A DNA stretch of 64,000 nucleotides from assembly GCA_963682175.1 (NCBI GenBank), contig OY821775.1, forward strand, positions 7,660,501 through 7,724,500, written 5' to 3'. The stretch comes from Triglochin maritima (lineage: Eukaryota; Streptophyta; Magnoliopsida; Alismatales; Juncaginaceae). The notes beneath the pieces were generated by a model. It searched no databases and was not told the origin of the DNA. It worked only from the letters and a program-made list of their open reading frames with translations. Shown piece by piece: positions 1 to 12,606 of this stretch. Positions within the stretch are counted from its first letter, which is position 1. Every line of letters begins with the position of its first letter. The translations under genes were made by a program, and so were the position numbers.

Positions 1-219
1 TCCTACCTACCTATCTCTCATCACATATTCACAGGTGAAGTCTCTTAATATAATAAAGGGGTAAAATTGCTAATTTTAATAATAATGTGAGTCATATGAT
101 CCCTTGTAATTTGTAAACTTGGGCGCACTCAGACAAAAATGAGAAGTGTGATTAATTACAATTTGTCTACTTCAAACGTACTGCTTGAACGTATAGACGT
201 ATATATCAAGGTGTATAAT

Positions 220-534
220 CAGGGCCGTCTCGGAAATTTTTGAGGTCCTGTGCGAAAATCAACAACGAGACTCCTAAATTTGAAAAAAATTATCCTCCTA
301 ATTTAAATAATAAAAAATTCACTAACTTAATGCAATATTAATTATTATTTTTTTGTTCTCTAAGCAATATTTGAGACAAATTTATCAATGTTTGAGTGTT
401 ATTTATGTGTTAACACTAATTTTCTTTGCAACCCAATAAGGTCATGTACTTTTTTTTGAGGCCCCCTCAAAGTGAAGCCCGGAATGAGGCCCGGAGCAGG
501 AGCTCACCCTGCTCCTGCTATTGGGCCGGGCCTG
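220..534. mobile_element. Short non-autonomous hAT element (MITE)
   Basis: The ends are inverted: CAGGGCCGTCTCGG at the left, and CAGGCCCGGCCC when the right end is read backwards. The flanks are TGTATAAT (212-219) and TGTATAAC (535-542), a 7-of-8 match, which fits the 8-bp target duplication of hAT transposons. No coding capacity is visible. A GGAGCAGG/CCTGCTCC inner palindrome lies just inside the right end. Confidence 0.75.
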
Positions 535-542
535 TGTATAAC

Positions 543-1269
543 CTCAAGTTACATGAAAATTAACCTTGATGTTTTGCTTAAACCAAAATCTTATAACTTG
601 CATGACAAGGTCTCAAGGAAATAAAATAACAACAAAATCTTTAATATCAAATTAGCTGTGATAGACTAGAAACGAACTCAAAAAAATCGTGGATAACATT
701 CTTCCACACACTTCTATTTAATGTTAAATCTCGGAAGATGTGTCAATCTTTTATGAGCGAGAACTTGGGCAAAATAACGAAAGTGGAATCACAAGCGAGA
801 ATTGAATTGCAAAAGTCAAGCGTTACCTAATCAGGGAGAAATAGTAACTATCTGTGTTGTTTTTGTTTTTTATGATCAAGAATTCCCCAACATCCGTCCC
901 CACTTGGGACATGTGGGTTGCGGTTCCAAATTGGAAGTGGTCCAACACCGTTTTCACTGGAACGCATTTGCATTAATAAAGTGCATTGTTAGGATTCGAT
1001 CTTCTGACTTAAGGTGTGTGAAACCACATATCCAACCAAGTAGGCTACGTCTCAGGGGATAAATAGTAAGGATCTGTTCAACTGTATATTCCACCACCAG
1101 TGTGATATGCAGTGAATGCATGCTAGATACAGAGATGTGATTAAGAATTTAAGACCACTAACGTTTCCTCATCAAAGAAGAAATTCACACTAAAACCTTT
1201 TCAATTCAATGTGATATATATCTGCATTGTGCAAGTAAATCAAATTATAGTACATTAAAATTAGTTGGG
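543..1269. other. Intergenic, no gene seen
   Basis: AT-rich sequence between two hAT elements. One 86-residue open frame occurs here, but it has no recognisable motif and no homology pattern I know. Confidence 0.5.
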
Positions 1270-1277
1270 CTCGGTAA

Positions 1278-2185
1278 CAGTGGGGGATCCGTGATTTCAA
1301 GTATAGTATGACACCACACACTAGCGTACCAATCGACAACCAAAACGAACATACAAACCAAACATATTAATATTTCATAAAAAATTAAAAGTAAATTGTC
1401 GTAAATAATTTAAATTACAACCAAATAGAACTTTAAAATTATTACAATTGTTCTCGACAAGTTTTCATTTTTTGGAACTAGTTTACAATAACATCCATGT
1501 TAATACCCAAAAATAAATCTTTTTCTAGATAAGTAACCAAACAATCACTCACATTTGATCTACCATGCTATTACGCAAATTATCTTTCACTAGAGTCATT
1601 CTGGAAATTACTTTTTCAACACTTGTTGCCGCAGGAAGAAGTAACATCAACTTCAATAGTAAGTAGACATTTGAATGAGTTTCGTGCTTATTTGTCTCAA
1701 GTTTCATGAAAAGCTCATTAAGATTTTTCACATTCCAAAATCTCTTATCATTTCGAATGCCAACAATGAAATTGTCAAGTGAATATTCAAAGAATATCAA
1801 TTGGGGACTTGAAAATACATTAGGATACAATTGAGCAAGTCGGACCAATTTCCTTTTGTCAAAAGAAGAAAATCAATTAACGGAGTTGAAGCAAGATATA
1901 CAAACAAGTAATTCCTTACTACCTCATTAAACCGATTTTCAAGTTATTGCAATCGTAGATAAATGATACTTAGAAAAACATCAACTTGAAAATGATGAAG
2001 ATTTGTCATGGGCTACTACCTTGAAACATCATTCTTTTCAGGATAACATATTTTCTCTCCATATTCACAATCTTTATGTCAAATTTAACCATAAATGAAG
2101 TGACTTTTTCCGTGATTTTTTTTTGAAACCTTTTGTTTATGGTAGGGAACATGCCCCACTGGACACTAGTCTGGATCCGCCCATG
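1278..2185 (-). mobile_element. Internally deleted hAT (Ac-like) transposon
   Basis: The left end begins CAGTGGGGGATCC and the right end, read backwards, is CATGGGCGGATCCAG. CAGTGGCGGATCCAG-like ends are common in plant hAT elements of the zinc-finger (ZMYM1/TTF-type) group. The flanks CTCGGTAA (1270-1277) and CTCTGCAA (2186-2193) match at 6 of 8 bases, a plausible decayed target duplication. Only about 0.9 kb remains, containing the C-terminal piece of the transposase on the minus strand. Confidence 0.7.
1549..1994 (-). pseudogene. hAT transposase, C-terminal dimerisation domain remnant
   Basis: The minus-strand open part (1848-1549) reads like the end of plant hAT transposases. It has a VRLAQLYPNVFS block, a helix with KLMLLLPAATSVEKVISRM (the conserved LPxATxSVERxFSxM dimerisation signature) and DNLRNSMVDQM. 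The alignable frame extends upstream to about 1994 (VDVFLSIIYLRLQ, stop, LENRFNEVVRNYL), so at least one in-frame stop interrupts it. The zinc finger and most of the RNase-H-like core are gone. No activity is expected. It lies inside the hAT element at 1278-2185, which confirms its origin. Confidence 0.8.
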
Positions 2186-2566
2186 CTCTGCAACCCAAGA
2201 ACAAGTGCTTCGAGCATGAAGTTGGAATGCAATAATTACGCACAAACCCTTACAATATTAAGTATTAATTGTTTTTAACCGGTACAGGAGTAGCCATGTT
2301 TTTTGCATAAATTAGCAATATTAAACCATGATACTGTATTGTATTGTCTGTACACCTTGCCACCTTGGAGATTGTCAAATACCTAAATTTGGTGAATGAT
2401 TGGTATGGATTATCTACCTAGTTTCATGATAAATGAAAGTGTAATACTAGATTGTGATTCTAATTGATTCATGTACCATTCTTTTTCGTGTTTCTATTTC
2501 TATCCTCGTTTTCATCCTCTTTACACTCCGATGCTAATAAAGGATAATGATGGGCGGACTCAAAAT

Positions 2567-2860
2567 TGGGGGGACATCAAGCAACATCAATCCAAAGACG
2601 CCACGTCAGTCCACTTGGACATTTTTCATGTCTATCATTGTATTTCTTAGATATCACTCTAAAAAGTAAGACAACCATGTGCAAAAATTATTATTTAATA
2701 TCCCCTCAATAATGACATTCTCTTATCACATTTAATGCAAGGTAATGATAGTGGCAAACTTTTACACACATCCGGACAGATATCCAGATATCAACGTATC
2801 AACGCATCAGATATCTAGATGTTTCACAAAATCAACGCATGATATCCACCTCTGGGTAAT
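2567..2860 (-). repeat. Dispersed ATATCTGGATATC-type repeat, inverted copy
   Basis: This stretch is the reverse complement of part of 10110-10692, for example the shared block around TCCACTTGGACATTTTTCAT. It ends with several ATCTGGATATC / AAAATCAACGC units, the same minisatellite that is expanded in the other copy. It has no coding content. The element class is unknown. Confidence 0.7.
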
Positions 2861-3340
2861 TTTCATACTAATCCTCTTCATATCTGGAAATTATTTGAGT
2901 GGGTATTTTGCAAAAACAACTAAGTGCACTATTAGAAAATGTTTAGACCCGAATTTGAAACTCATTTATCACTGCTCGCTAATAAATTACAGGAAAAAGA
3001 AAGTAAGGCCGTGTAATTCTGACAGGTGCAGCACTATTAATGGGTCTTCATCTCAAGGTGTTGAACAGATCTAACAAACACTAGTCAATAACCCGAATTC
3101 AATCTTGTTTTTTTTAATACATCCTTACTCCCTTAGAGTAGAAATTCTTCTAGTAGTGCATTATTTTTCGGGAGGTTGGTTATTTTAACCTAAATATGAT
3201 AACTTTATATTTACTAATTACATGTCACTGAGCTAGCTATAATTGGGTACTGGCTAAATGCTAACATATTATCAACTAGTTTAAGAAATGTAGAGCCCAT
3301 AAAGGGCACTTACGTAATTCAAGCAAAAACAAAAAAAACA
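2861..3340. other. Promoter-side intergenic DNA of the cyclin gene
   Basis: No gene is seen. The segment is AT-rich and leads into the cyclin TATA box. A short open frame crossing 2745-3074 is partly repeat DNA and resembles no protein I know. Confidence 0.4.
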
Positions 3341-3347
3341 TTATAAA
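3341..3347 (+). promoter_or_regulatory. Candidate TATA box of the cyclin gene
   Basis: TTATAAA lies 115-121 bp upstream of the cyclin start codon. It is followed by a purine-rich and then a CT-rich leader, a usual arrangement for a plant promoter and 5' UTR. Position is the only support. Confidence 0.4.
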
Positions 3348-3461
3348 TCAAAGGAGGAAGGAAGAGGGAAGGAAGTCATATCTCATTCTCATCTAATCTC
3401 ACATTCACATATATTCTCGCCAAGTCTCCACCCTTCAACCAACCGACACTATTTCTGTGTC

Positions 3462-4832
3462 ATGTCTCCACCACCAATGCCGATCACCCCGACCAAGCTC
3501 CGATCCGATCTCTACAGCGTTGTCGACACCTTCTCCGAGGACCCGAAGCCGCCACCTTTGGTCATCTCAGTCCTGGCGTCGCTCCTCGACCGGACCATCG
3601 CGAGGAACGCCCCGTCCGACACCACCGCTTTAACGATCTTCGATAACGATCGTGTTCTCGACATGTCGATACGGTCTTTCCTCGAGAGGATCCACAAGTA
3701 CACTGCCTCCGGTCCCGCGGTTTTTGTGGTTTCTTATGTGTACCTTGATCGCCTCCGACATGCGCACCCCGCCATCCGACTTTCCTCCCGCAACGCCCAC
3801 CGGTTGCTTCTCACTACCGTCATGGTGGCATCTAAGTTTCTCGAGGACAGGTTAGTGAATTAATTTGGTCGATCGGTTTGCTTTGATACTATAAGAATTT
3901 TGGTTATCGAAGGAATCGCCTTTTGAACTACTTTTGAACTACTTTGGTGTAGTGTACATGTGCTGGGATTGTGCTAGGAGAACAACTTGCTTTGAATTGA
4001 CAATCTTTGTTGGAAATGATATGTAGTTACGTAAATTTGATTATATTTAATTTGGTAGTGTTGAAAGTTTTTGACTTTATAATTCTCATCAAATTTTAGA
4101 ACATGAGCTATGAGTTTTTTCTTCTCGATCGACTGACTGAACATAATGATGTAATTTGTTAGCTTTAAGGTTTAGTTCCTAATTTTGACTGTTTTATGAT
4201 TAAAATTCTACCAGTCAGGTTATCCAATTGCAAGTCTAACCATTTAAATTAAGCTAATCCTAGTTCATCAAAAAAAGACTCACATTGTACCCTCTTATTT
4301 AAGTACCACGTGCATATATTTTAGTAGAATATAAACGGATGGCTAGGGAAAACATCATGGGTGGAGAGAGAGAATTCTAGTAATCATGCATCCTTGCTAG
4401 GGGAAATTTTAGTAAATCATAAAACTTCACAGTGGTATTCTATGAAACATGAGAATCATGTTAGTTTTGAGTTGAACGGTTAATTAATGAATGTACAAGT
4501 TTTAATTAGCAGCATGTCAGCCATTAAGCTATATATATATTTCTAATTATTTTTTTCTGTTCATTTTGGCTTGTAGGAATTTTAAGAACTCGCATTTTGC
4601 GGCCGTCGGAGGACTAACGACGGTGGAGTTGAACAAGTTGGAGGTGGAATTCTTATTTTTGATGGATTTCAAGTTGCATGTAAATGTGAGTGTGTTCAAG
4701 AGCTACTGCAGCCATCTAGAGAGAGAAGTGAGCATTGGAGGAGGGTACCAAATAGAGAGGGCATTGAGGTTTATGTGCGGTGAGGAGGAGAGAGAGAGAA
4801 TGGGATTCAAACAATGCGCAAGGGTGCTATAA
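3462..4832 (+). CDS. CYCU2-1: U-type (P-type) cyclin, CYCU2-1-like
   Basis: Two exons, 3462-3850 and 4577-4832, join across a 726-bp intron (AG/gttagt ... ttgtag/G) to give 214 residues. The N-terminal block KLRSDLYSVVD and the run PPLVISVLASLLDRTIARN (31-49) are typical of plant U/P cyclins. The cyclin box spans about 65-170, with SFLERIHKYTASGPAVFVVSY then LDRL, HRLLLTTVMVASKFLEDR at the exon junction, and LNKLEVEFLFLMDFKLHV. VFKSYCSHLEREVSIGGGYQIE (170-190) strongly recalls Arabidopsis CYCU2;1. Family members are small PHO80-like cyclins that bind A-type CDKs and are linked to cell division and nutrient or hormone signalling. The start is the first ATG after a CT-rich leader and gives the usual family length. 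Some usual residues differ: EDRNFKNSHFAAVGG replaces the more common DxxYxNxxYAKVGG. Function is inferred from family membership. Confidence 0.93.
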
Positions 4833-6098
4833 GTTAAAGACCACCAAACTTGTATATATGATCAACATTTAGTATTTGTTTAGGTGGTTAATTTAGTTCT
4901 TCAATTCCTGGTGAATGGGGTACACTTCATGGTGGGAAATTTTCTATTTTGTAACTTTGTTGATGGTGCAGGATCGGCACGTACTGTATACAGCATTGTT
5001 ACGGTTGTGTTCGAACACAAGGAGTGGTTGCGAATTTTAATCTATTTTTTATTTCAACGAAACACGAGTAATAATAGTGGTGGATTCAAGGGTGATTGAT
5101 ATTTTGTCTTTTATTTTATTAAGAGATAATACAAAGATTTTTATGAGTTTTTATATAGTAAGAATGTAATCATAAATTACAATGAGATTAAACACTTAGG
5201 AGGTGAAAACATTTGCATAGACATGAATTATGAAAAATATTGCACATTTCATTGAGCACAAAAGATTAAATTTATTAGCATGACTTAAAGTGATTAGATC
5301 ATGAAATCATCAAACAATAACTAACCTAGATTTAATTATCACTCCACAAACTCTTGCAACAAAAGAAGTAATGATATAATTCTAAGCATACATTAAGAAA
5401 CTTACATGTTACATTAACCCATCAAATAATTATAAATCATCTACCTTTTTCAAGTGAACTAGCAAAGTAATAGCAAATCAAAATATTAACATGATGACAA
5501 CCCTAATTCTTAACTCATTCTAGCTCATATTTCAAGGGATCCCAATAGATGGTTTTAGTTACACTTGTTGAAAAAAAGCATACAAGAAGAGAAGAGAAAC
5601 ATAAGAAGAAAAGAGAAATTTTATCAGCTAAGATAAAAATATAAACTAAGTACATACAATATGAGACTCTCGCCCCAAGGGAAAAAATGAAAATTAAACT
5701 AAAGGAGAAGAACTCTTTTGATTAGTGAATGCAAGATTTTATATATAAGTTTGTTCCTCCCAAGTCAGTTGTCTTGCATATGTCGTTTGACCCGGAGATG
5801 TTCGAATTTGGAATATCTTGTGAGAGGAGAAATTGCGCTCCTTCCAACTATCGTTCGAATGCCATTTTAATCACTTGATTTGGATGCTGGTTGCGAGAGT
5901 TATTGCATAATTGGATAGAGGTCTCGAGATAAGTTTCCAAATTCAGTTGTATTCATCCTAACATTTGAGTCATTTGTAATTTTATTTTGAAATTTTTGTA
6001 GAAGACGAAATCTTCTTGTCCAATTAACTTTTCAATGGATCTGAAATCATCAAATTTGGTATTCGGATGTGGAAGTTATGAATAAAACATGTGATATG
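4833..6098. other. 3' flank of the cyclin gene and intergenic DNA
   Basis: AT-rich with many A-tracts. Nothing beyond the cyclin 3' UTR is supported. No clear AATAAA sits close behind the stop codon. Confidence 0.4.
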
Positions 6099-6958
6099 TG
6101 TAACGTCCCGGAAACAGCGGAAAATTTAAACAATAATAAAGACCGTCAACGGTCAACACCGGGCACGTCACAGGAAAACAAACCAACATATATATAAAAT
6201 ATATAAGATATAGATCCACGTGGAAGTCAAACTATACAAATGAGTCAACTGTGATTACAACAAAACTGAATATACATGTAATCACTACCTCAACAAAAGA
6301 AAGATATACAAGAGGACAGGATCTGATCCCGGGGGCACCCTCCTCGGTCACCACCTGACTCTAATGCTACTCGCTACCTGAAATGCAAACAAACAAACAT
6401 GCCTGAATTCCGTGCAGGAACCCCGTATACCAAACCTCCTAAAATACAAAAAAGAATTAAAGACAATGCAATGCAATGCACATGATCATCCACCTCGGGC
6501 CCACAATAATGCCCTCACCGCCTCCGCGACACTGAACCACTCCTGCCACTAGGGTCAAGTCAGTCCACCGCTGCCTCACAAGGGTCAGTCGACACCACTG
6601 CTCCTCAAAAGTGCAGGAAGGAACCCCCGGCACACGCCGCCACCCCAGGAGCGAGTCAGCCCGCCGAATACACAACTCGGGTTAGACGACAACCGCTGCT
6701 CCCCCAAGAGCCGCCAGACGCGCACCCTGCCGGAACATCCTCGGCCTACCGCTAAACCCTCGCAAACTGCCCAAGGTTTACGACACACATCCCTCACACC
6801 CCGCTCGGTAAGAGAGGCAGCAGTAATACAATAATACGCCCTCGTCGAAGGTGAAATCCGTCGCTCTCAAAGCCGGTAATCAACCGTCGCCTCAGAGCCG
6901 GTAGTCGACCTATACTCAACGGATCGCGTGTGGATAAATCCACCAACCTGCGGCAGAT

Positions 6959-7600
6959 CGGTCGACCGCTACAAGCACACCGGTCGACCGGTCCTCCACA
7001 CAGTACTTGGTACTGTACAAACAAGTGTGTCGGTCGAACCACGCCAACCGAATTACCGACCCATCGGTCGAACAAAAGTCATCTAGCGGTTGACCGTTTG
7101 GATGGTCTACGCTATACAATTTTATATAATATATATATATCCGATCGGTCGAACCAAGGGGTCGTTCAACCGATAACAGGAAATTCAGCATTTTGCCTAA
7201 GTGGTATTCGGTCGACCGGAACTGCTATACAGTTCGACCGAAACATCACATGCACTCTACTACTTAATTAAAATGCTCAGTCGGTCGACCGAAAGTTAAA
7301 GAGCGGTCGACCGTTTTGATGTTCGAAGCTCCCAACCGACTTAGCATCGAATAGATCGGTCGAACAAGGTTAAGGACGTTCGACCGTTTAATAAGTCAAA
7401 ATCCCCAACCGACCCATTCTCATTGTTATTCGGTCGACCGGCTAAGTGGACCCGTTCGACCGATAACAACATCACCCCTTTTCCCGCACGAATTTGGCAT
7501 AACGGTCGACCGTCCATAGACATCGTTCGACCGTTCGCGGGTACAAAATAATAAAATAATAGGATCGGTCGACTTCCCACAGGCACCGGTCGACCGATCG
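6959..7600. repeat. Paired CGGTCGACCG palindrome array in LTR A
   Basis: Palindromes or near-palindromes start at 6959 and 6981, 7065 and 7087, 7209 and 7231, 7282 and 7304, 7431 and 7453, and 7565 and 7587. Each of these pairs is exactly 22 bp apart. Slightly irregular pairs lie at 7357/7377 and 7503/7524. Pair starts from 7209 to 7503 recur at 73, 75, 74 and 72 bp. Typical second members read CGTTCGACCG. About eight perfect GGTCGACC cores are present. Confidence 0.9.
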
Positions 7601-7754
7601 TCGTCTTCAACCTCTGAATAGGTTGCAATCCGACGGGGAATTCGACACCAACGTCGATCCCCAACACTCACAAGGCTTATGTGAGTTATAATGAAGATTT
7701 GACATACCTTTTTGACGGTTGAGGAAGCCTCCCAAGCTTTGGCAACCTCTACTC

Positions 7755-7812
7755 AACTTCTTCTTCTCTTCTTCTTCTTCTTCTTCTTCTCTTCTTCTCT
7801 TCTTCTCCTCTC
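7755..7812 (+). repeat. CTT-rich microsatellite in the LTR leader
   Basis: An imperfect (CTT)n run on the plus strand, so GAA-rich in the LTR's own orientation. It lies just downstream of that LTR's presumed TATA box and probably belongs to the transcribed leader. Confidence 0.8.
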
Positions 7813-8049
7813 CGAAACTCTCTCTCACTCTCTGCTGGATCAACTGAAGAAAACGTTTTTATTAAAATCTTATCTAACTATATATAATTACCTTTTAACT
7901 CACACCTCCATCTTCTCCAATCCTACACCAACACCTCATCTCTCAATTCTTATCTAATTCCTCCACCTCATTCTTCACTAATCATGGCTTAATTAGGTTA
8001 ATTAGGTTTAGTTTAGTTTAATTTAGGTGTTTAGATTAAGGTTATTACA

Positions 8050-10109
8050 CTATCAGTCCAGACTTTTCTTATCGGAACTTTCATATTTGTACTTAAATGC
8101 TTTAATCCGAATTTTGATATTTTATTTGGACAAAATATTACTAAAATGATCTCAGTGCATATTATGGAATAATTTCTTGAGATTCTCTTTATCTCAATCA
8201 TTTTGTGTTTAAATCCATATGTTCTTCGATGATCTATGTAAGTCCATGTGATACACGCAGATGAAATAAAATACCTGACATAATATTATTCAAATATAAA
8301 GTGAGATAATTATGATGGTAAAAACAATAAATTATTATACTTATTAGTTAGTTCGTTAAAATAATTCTGGTCGAAGTGGGGTCAACTTGTTAGAACTTAT
8401 AATCTTGAAATAATTAAAATCAAGAATTGAATTATATTTTTTTGAGACTCCGTAAACGTTTCATTCATTCAGCGAACAAAGGAGTTGCCTTACAAAATAG
8501 GTTCGCTAGAGTTATACGATTAGGTTACAATAACCATTCAAAAAAAGGAGTCAGACATCATAAATCAATCCAACACGGCGAATCAGAAAATTGAATTCTA
8601 GTTGTAACCAGCTCTATCTTGCTTTTGAGTAGATGGATCGATAGAATAGATGGACGATCGAGTTGTTTGTTAATTTAGCGAAGGATATGACAAAATGATC
8701 GGATTCGTATTTGCAATTTGCCTAGTTTAGCTTTGCTAGGGCTTTAATACCCCAAATCTACCAAACTGTACTTCGCAAAAGAGTGTAGTCAATTTAATCC
8801 TAAACTTAAGGTTGAAACTATCTAAAATAAGCCCTTTGAAAAACTAGTATCACTGGTTATGGATGTCATTAGTTTGAATGAGTGAACATTCGTCCAGAAC
8901 CACGCATAACTCCAACAAAGTTTATTTTAGAATAGATACGTCATACAAATTTTAGGTTCTATTTGGATAGTGCGTGCGGTCACAAACTGTAGTTTGTGAA
9001 TTAAATTTTATTTTCTTTTAACTCTGACGTATTGGTGTGATCCAAAGTGACAAAAATGCCTTAACCATGGTTCTTTCCTTGCCTTCTCCCGACCGTCAAC
9101 GCTCTCTATTGTGAACTCTGCTACAGATCAAAACCATTTGGCAGTCGTTGGTAGCGTTTATGTATTCTCAATCTCACCCTTATTTGATCTTTTAAACTTC
9201 TCCTTGTTTTCTTACTACAAGTACTTTAAAGAAAACGAATGCTATTGATAATTGATAATTGAAATTGAGTTTGTAACTTCTAATTTACTTAATCCTAAAA
9301 TGCCCAATTAAGTTATCTCAACTTACCATGCAATTACGTTTACATACTTATTATTGGGCGAAGAGGATTTTTTTGTCCCTGTGACATAAATAAGTAATAG
9401 TGTGAAATTGATGTTCTTCCGGCATATATAAAGGTTCCAACAGCTGTATTATCTGAATGAGACCTTCGACCTAAACCTCATTAACAAATATCCATACATC
9501 TGGACGAGTTGACAAATGGAGTCATTTTCTATTACACAATTTAATGTGATTATTAGTCAGTGGCAAACAAGGAAATCTTAGCTGAGGTTGGAAACTTGAT
9601 AAAATCATCAACATGTATAATAATTGAAATCTCGAGCTATCGAACAAAATCATTGATAAATAAATAACGTATAATACGTACTTCACCACCCGAATCAATT
9701 ATGTGGGTTATATATGCTCGTGACATTGCAAACAAAATTTGGAAATAGTATTTATAGATGCCATCCACCAACATGTGGGGTATTGAACTAAACTTAATGC
9801 TAACTACCATCACCACCATTGGTGTCACCCTTTAATGCTCATGGTCGTTTGAGAGGATAAAGAGTGATGTTGCAATTTGCATGGATCACATTTGAGAAAC
9901 ATCCACCTTCATATCTAAAGAATCAATATACAATTCTCTTTCTAAAAAGATGGCCAAGTTTTAATGTGGATGGAGATAAGGATTGCACAAACTTACAGAT
10001 TCTATGCTTACTGCTACAAGCTTTACAGCTGTTCGGCACATATATTGAACGTTTATGGACTTATGGTTGTAGTGGATTTTGCACCTAACAAATAGTTGGT
10101 GGTATACAA
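8050..10109. other. Intergenic; possible LINE 3' tail near 8436-8600
   Basis: No gene is seen. At about 8436 a T-run is followed by a block containing CGTAAACGTTTCATTCATTC. Read backwards, this resembles the 3' end plus poly-A of a plant LINE, but no reverse transcriptase is present. The rest is unstructured AT-rich DNA. Confidence 0.3.
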
Positions 10110-10692
10110 ACTGTTGTCTTGATTTTGTGACAAATCCGGATATCTGATGAGTTGATTTTGTGAGACATACTGATATCTTTTGCCTTGATCTTGTGAGATA
10201 TCTGTACATTTGATGTGTTAATTTTGTGAGACATCTGAATATTTATTACGTTGATTTTGTAAGACATCTGGATATCTAGATATCTGTTGTATTGACATCT
10301 AGATATTTTATACGTTGATATCCGAATATCTGTCTGGATGTGTGTGAGTATGTAATATATCTGGACAAATACAATGAATATAAAAGGCACCACTATTACC
10401 TTGCATTAAATGTGGTGAGAGAATGTCAACATATTTGGATATCTATCTGGATGTGTGTGAGTATGTATATATCCAGACAAATACAATAGATGTAAAAGGT
10501 TGTCACCACAATTACCTTACATTAAGTGTGGTCAGAGAATATCATGACTGATGAGAAATTAAATAATAATTTCTACACATGAGTGTCTTGCATTTTAGAG
10601 TGATATCTAAGAAATACAACGATGAGCATGAAAAATGTCCAAGTGGATTGTCGCTCTTGGATTGGTATTGCTTCATGTTCCCCGTGTGCAAC
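10110..10692 (+). repeat. Dispersed repeat with internal minisatellite, direct copy
   Basis: The first 220 bases hold about six degenerate units of 30-35 bp, each built on TTGATTTTGTGAGACATCTG and GATATC. An internal duplication follows, in which the segment with CTGGATGTGTGTGAGTATGT occurs twice. The remainder to 10692 matches the reverse complement of 2567-2860. The family is unassigned, and I found no terminal inverted repeats or target duplication. Confidence 0.75.
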
Positions 10693-10740
10693 AAAAGTGT
10701 CCAATATGGAGCCCACCCAGCATTATCCTATCAAATTTGA

Positions 10741-12606
10741 GTAAGGTGTATGACAATTATAGATGGGAACAACAGTTTTAACCAACTCAAATCACTATGA
10801 TGGTTCCAGAAATATATAGGCAGGCCATTAGTCTACCTTTTTGGGCTTAGAATTTAATTCATGATACCTAATGGCCTAATGGTTCAGGCTTGGACTAGGA
10901 CCATCCCCACAATCCCATGGGGTGGCCGCAAATCATTTTCCTTGTATTTTGGGGCATGTAATGGTGTAGTAGAAAAACATAACCTCTAACTGTTTCTCTG
11001 AATCGTAAAAAATTGTCAAGTTATGGTAAAATATTTTACTAAATTTATAAAGTCATTAGTTCTAACAAGAACTTCCATTTTACTGCTAATTTGAAACAAA
11101 ACAAAATCTGGTGCTACTTGGAAGCTCTCTGCACACCTCTCTTTACGATTACAGCTTACTCCACATCATCGTGGGCCATATGGGCTTAGATAACAAGGCC
11201 TACTACGATCCAGTAACCTAGAACAAGTATTACAATTGAATTAAACTTAAGCGGGCTCATTTATCTAGTTTATTATAGGGGATTTCATACATACCCTTCA
11301 AATAAATTTCAATTTCAGTAATACCCTCCAATTAGATAGACTTTCATGTATACCCTCATATTTCAAATTTATTTTCACCTATACCCCTCTATCAAGTTTA
11401 TGTATCCAATTGATATACTTTCATGTATACCCTTTTATTTCAATATATTTTCACTTATACCCTTCTATCAAGTTCACTATATAAACTTGGATCAACTTAA
11501 CTTTTCGGAGTTGAATTCCAAGTTCGCCTTTTTTTTTAAAATTTCAAATACAAGTATAATATTAAACTAAAAATTAATAGAATTTTTTATTGAGTTTTCT
11601 TGTTTGAGTGTTTACGAAAAATTCGAATATTCGACCAATTGTTATTTTTTCTTGCACTTATTTTTACCCTTATGTGAAATCAATAGGAACAAATAAGGGT
11701 AAAAATGTGATTTCAAGTATTAAGAATTAACTTAATTCAAGTTTATGTTGAGAGATTTTAGAAAAGGGCATATGTGAAAGAAGACTTGAGATTAATGGGT
11801 ATTGGTGAAATATGATTTAAATTTGAAGGATATAGACGATAGTCTCTTTGTTTGAAGGGTATTGGTGATATTGAAGTGTATTTGAAGGGTATTTGTGAAA
11901 TTTCCCCTATATTATATGATTAACATATCATTTTGTCATAAGCATACTTATTTGGTCCGGTGTGAAGTAGAAAACATGTGTTTAAAAAAAGGATTGGCCA
12001 GTCTAAGTCCAACACTGACCAAAATCCAATATAAATGACCAAAATTTAACTTGAATTTGAATTTCAATAAAATAGAGAATTAATTAAGCTTAACTTACGA
12101 GTCCTACATTGAAAGACGGAAGATTTCACATCACTTCAACGTAAAAATATAATTTTGCATTAATTAAGCTTAACTAAATTTGCAAACCAATCAGATTAGC
12201 ATGTAGTTTGGGTCACAATATCATGGAGATAGAAAGTGATATTCACATATACACTCATACTTATTACCCTATTTTCAAGCTTAATAAAAATATAGAATTA
12301 CTAAACATACAAACACAAGCATTACTAAAGTTATATACACGGTTGTTACATCATACGTTAATTTTAAATGTTTTCGCACATCACAAACCACTACAAATTG
12401 GAGCCCATATTATTGAGATGGTAAGTGGTTTTTACACATGCATATATACTTACTTCCAAATATACAAATACATTACCAAGAATACCTATATAGTAGTTAC
12501 AACAGAAATCTTTTACGCGTTTCACACTTGAAGAACCACTGAGAAAGCACGTACGTCTACATAGTAACCAGATGATACATTAAAATCGTAGAAAAGCTGA
12601 GTTTTG
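10741..12606 (+). repeat. Diverged duplicated segment, copy 1
   Basis: Ordered blocks here recur in the same order and orientation at about 22650-23712. They include GGTGTGAAGTAGAAAACATG (near 11958), CACTACAAATTGGA (near 12389) and GTAGAAAAGCTGAGTTT (near 12588). Copy 1 has about 830 bp of extra DNA (about 11090-11910), most of it the Mutator-like element at 11278-11907. No open frame is conserved, so this is probably an old noncoding repeat or segmental duplication. Confidence 0.75.
11278..11907. mobile_element. Mutator-like MITE with ACCCTTCAAAT inverted ends
   Basis: The left end GGGGATTTCA...ACCCTTCAAAT is mirrored by the right end, which reads GGGGAAATTTCA...ACCCTTCAAAT backwards. The inverted similarity continues for about 55 bp through CAATACCCTYC. 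The flanks TTTATTATA (11269-11277) and TATATTATA (11908-11916) match at 8 of 9 bases, as expected for Mutator-like insertion. The segment is absent from the homologous duplicate at 22.6-23.7 kb. Confidence 0.8.

Larger units (their letters stand above)
6099..8049 (-). mobile_element. Solo LTR-like element, family 1, copy A
   Basis: Read on the minus strand it starts TGTAATAACC and ends GACGTTACA, the TG...CA form of an LTR. It shares its layout with copies B, C and D. On the minus strand the order is an AT-rich start, a TATA-like tatatatag, a CT/GA-rich leader, then the CGGTCGACCG array, a GC-richer segment with a GGTGACCGAGGAGGGTGCC-like block, and the GTTACA end. The flanks ATATG and CTATC do not match convincingly, so the target duplication is decayed or the borders are slightly off. 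No gag or pol sequence is present. Confidence 0.6.

Noticed and set aside
10085..10393. 102-codon minus-strand frame with MSHKIN repeats
   Set aside because: Translation of the GATATC minisatellite, not conserved in the second copy.
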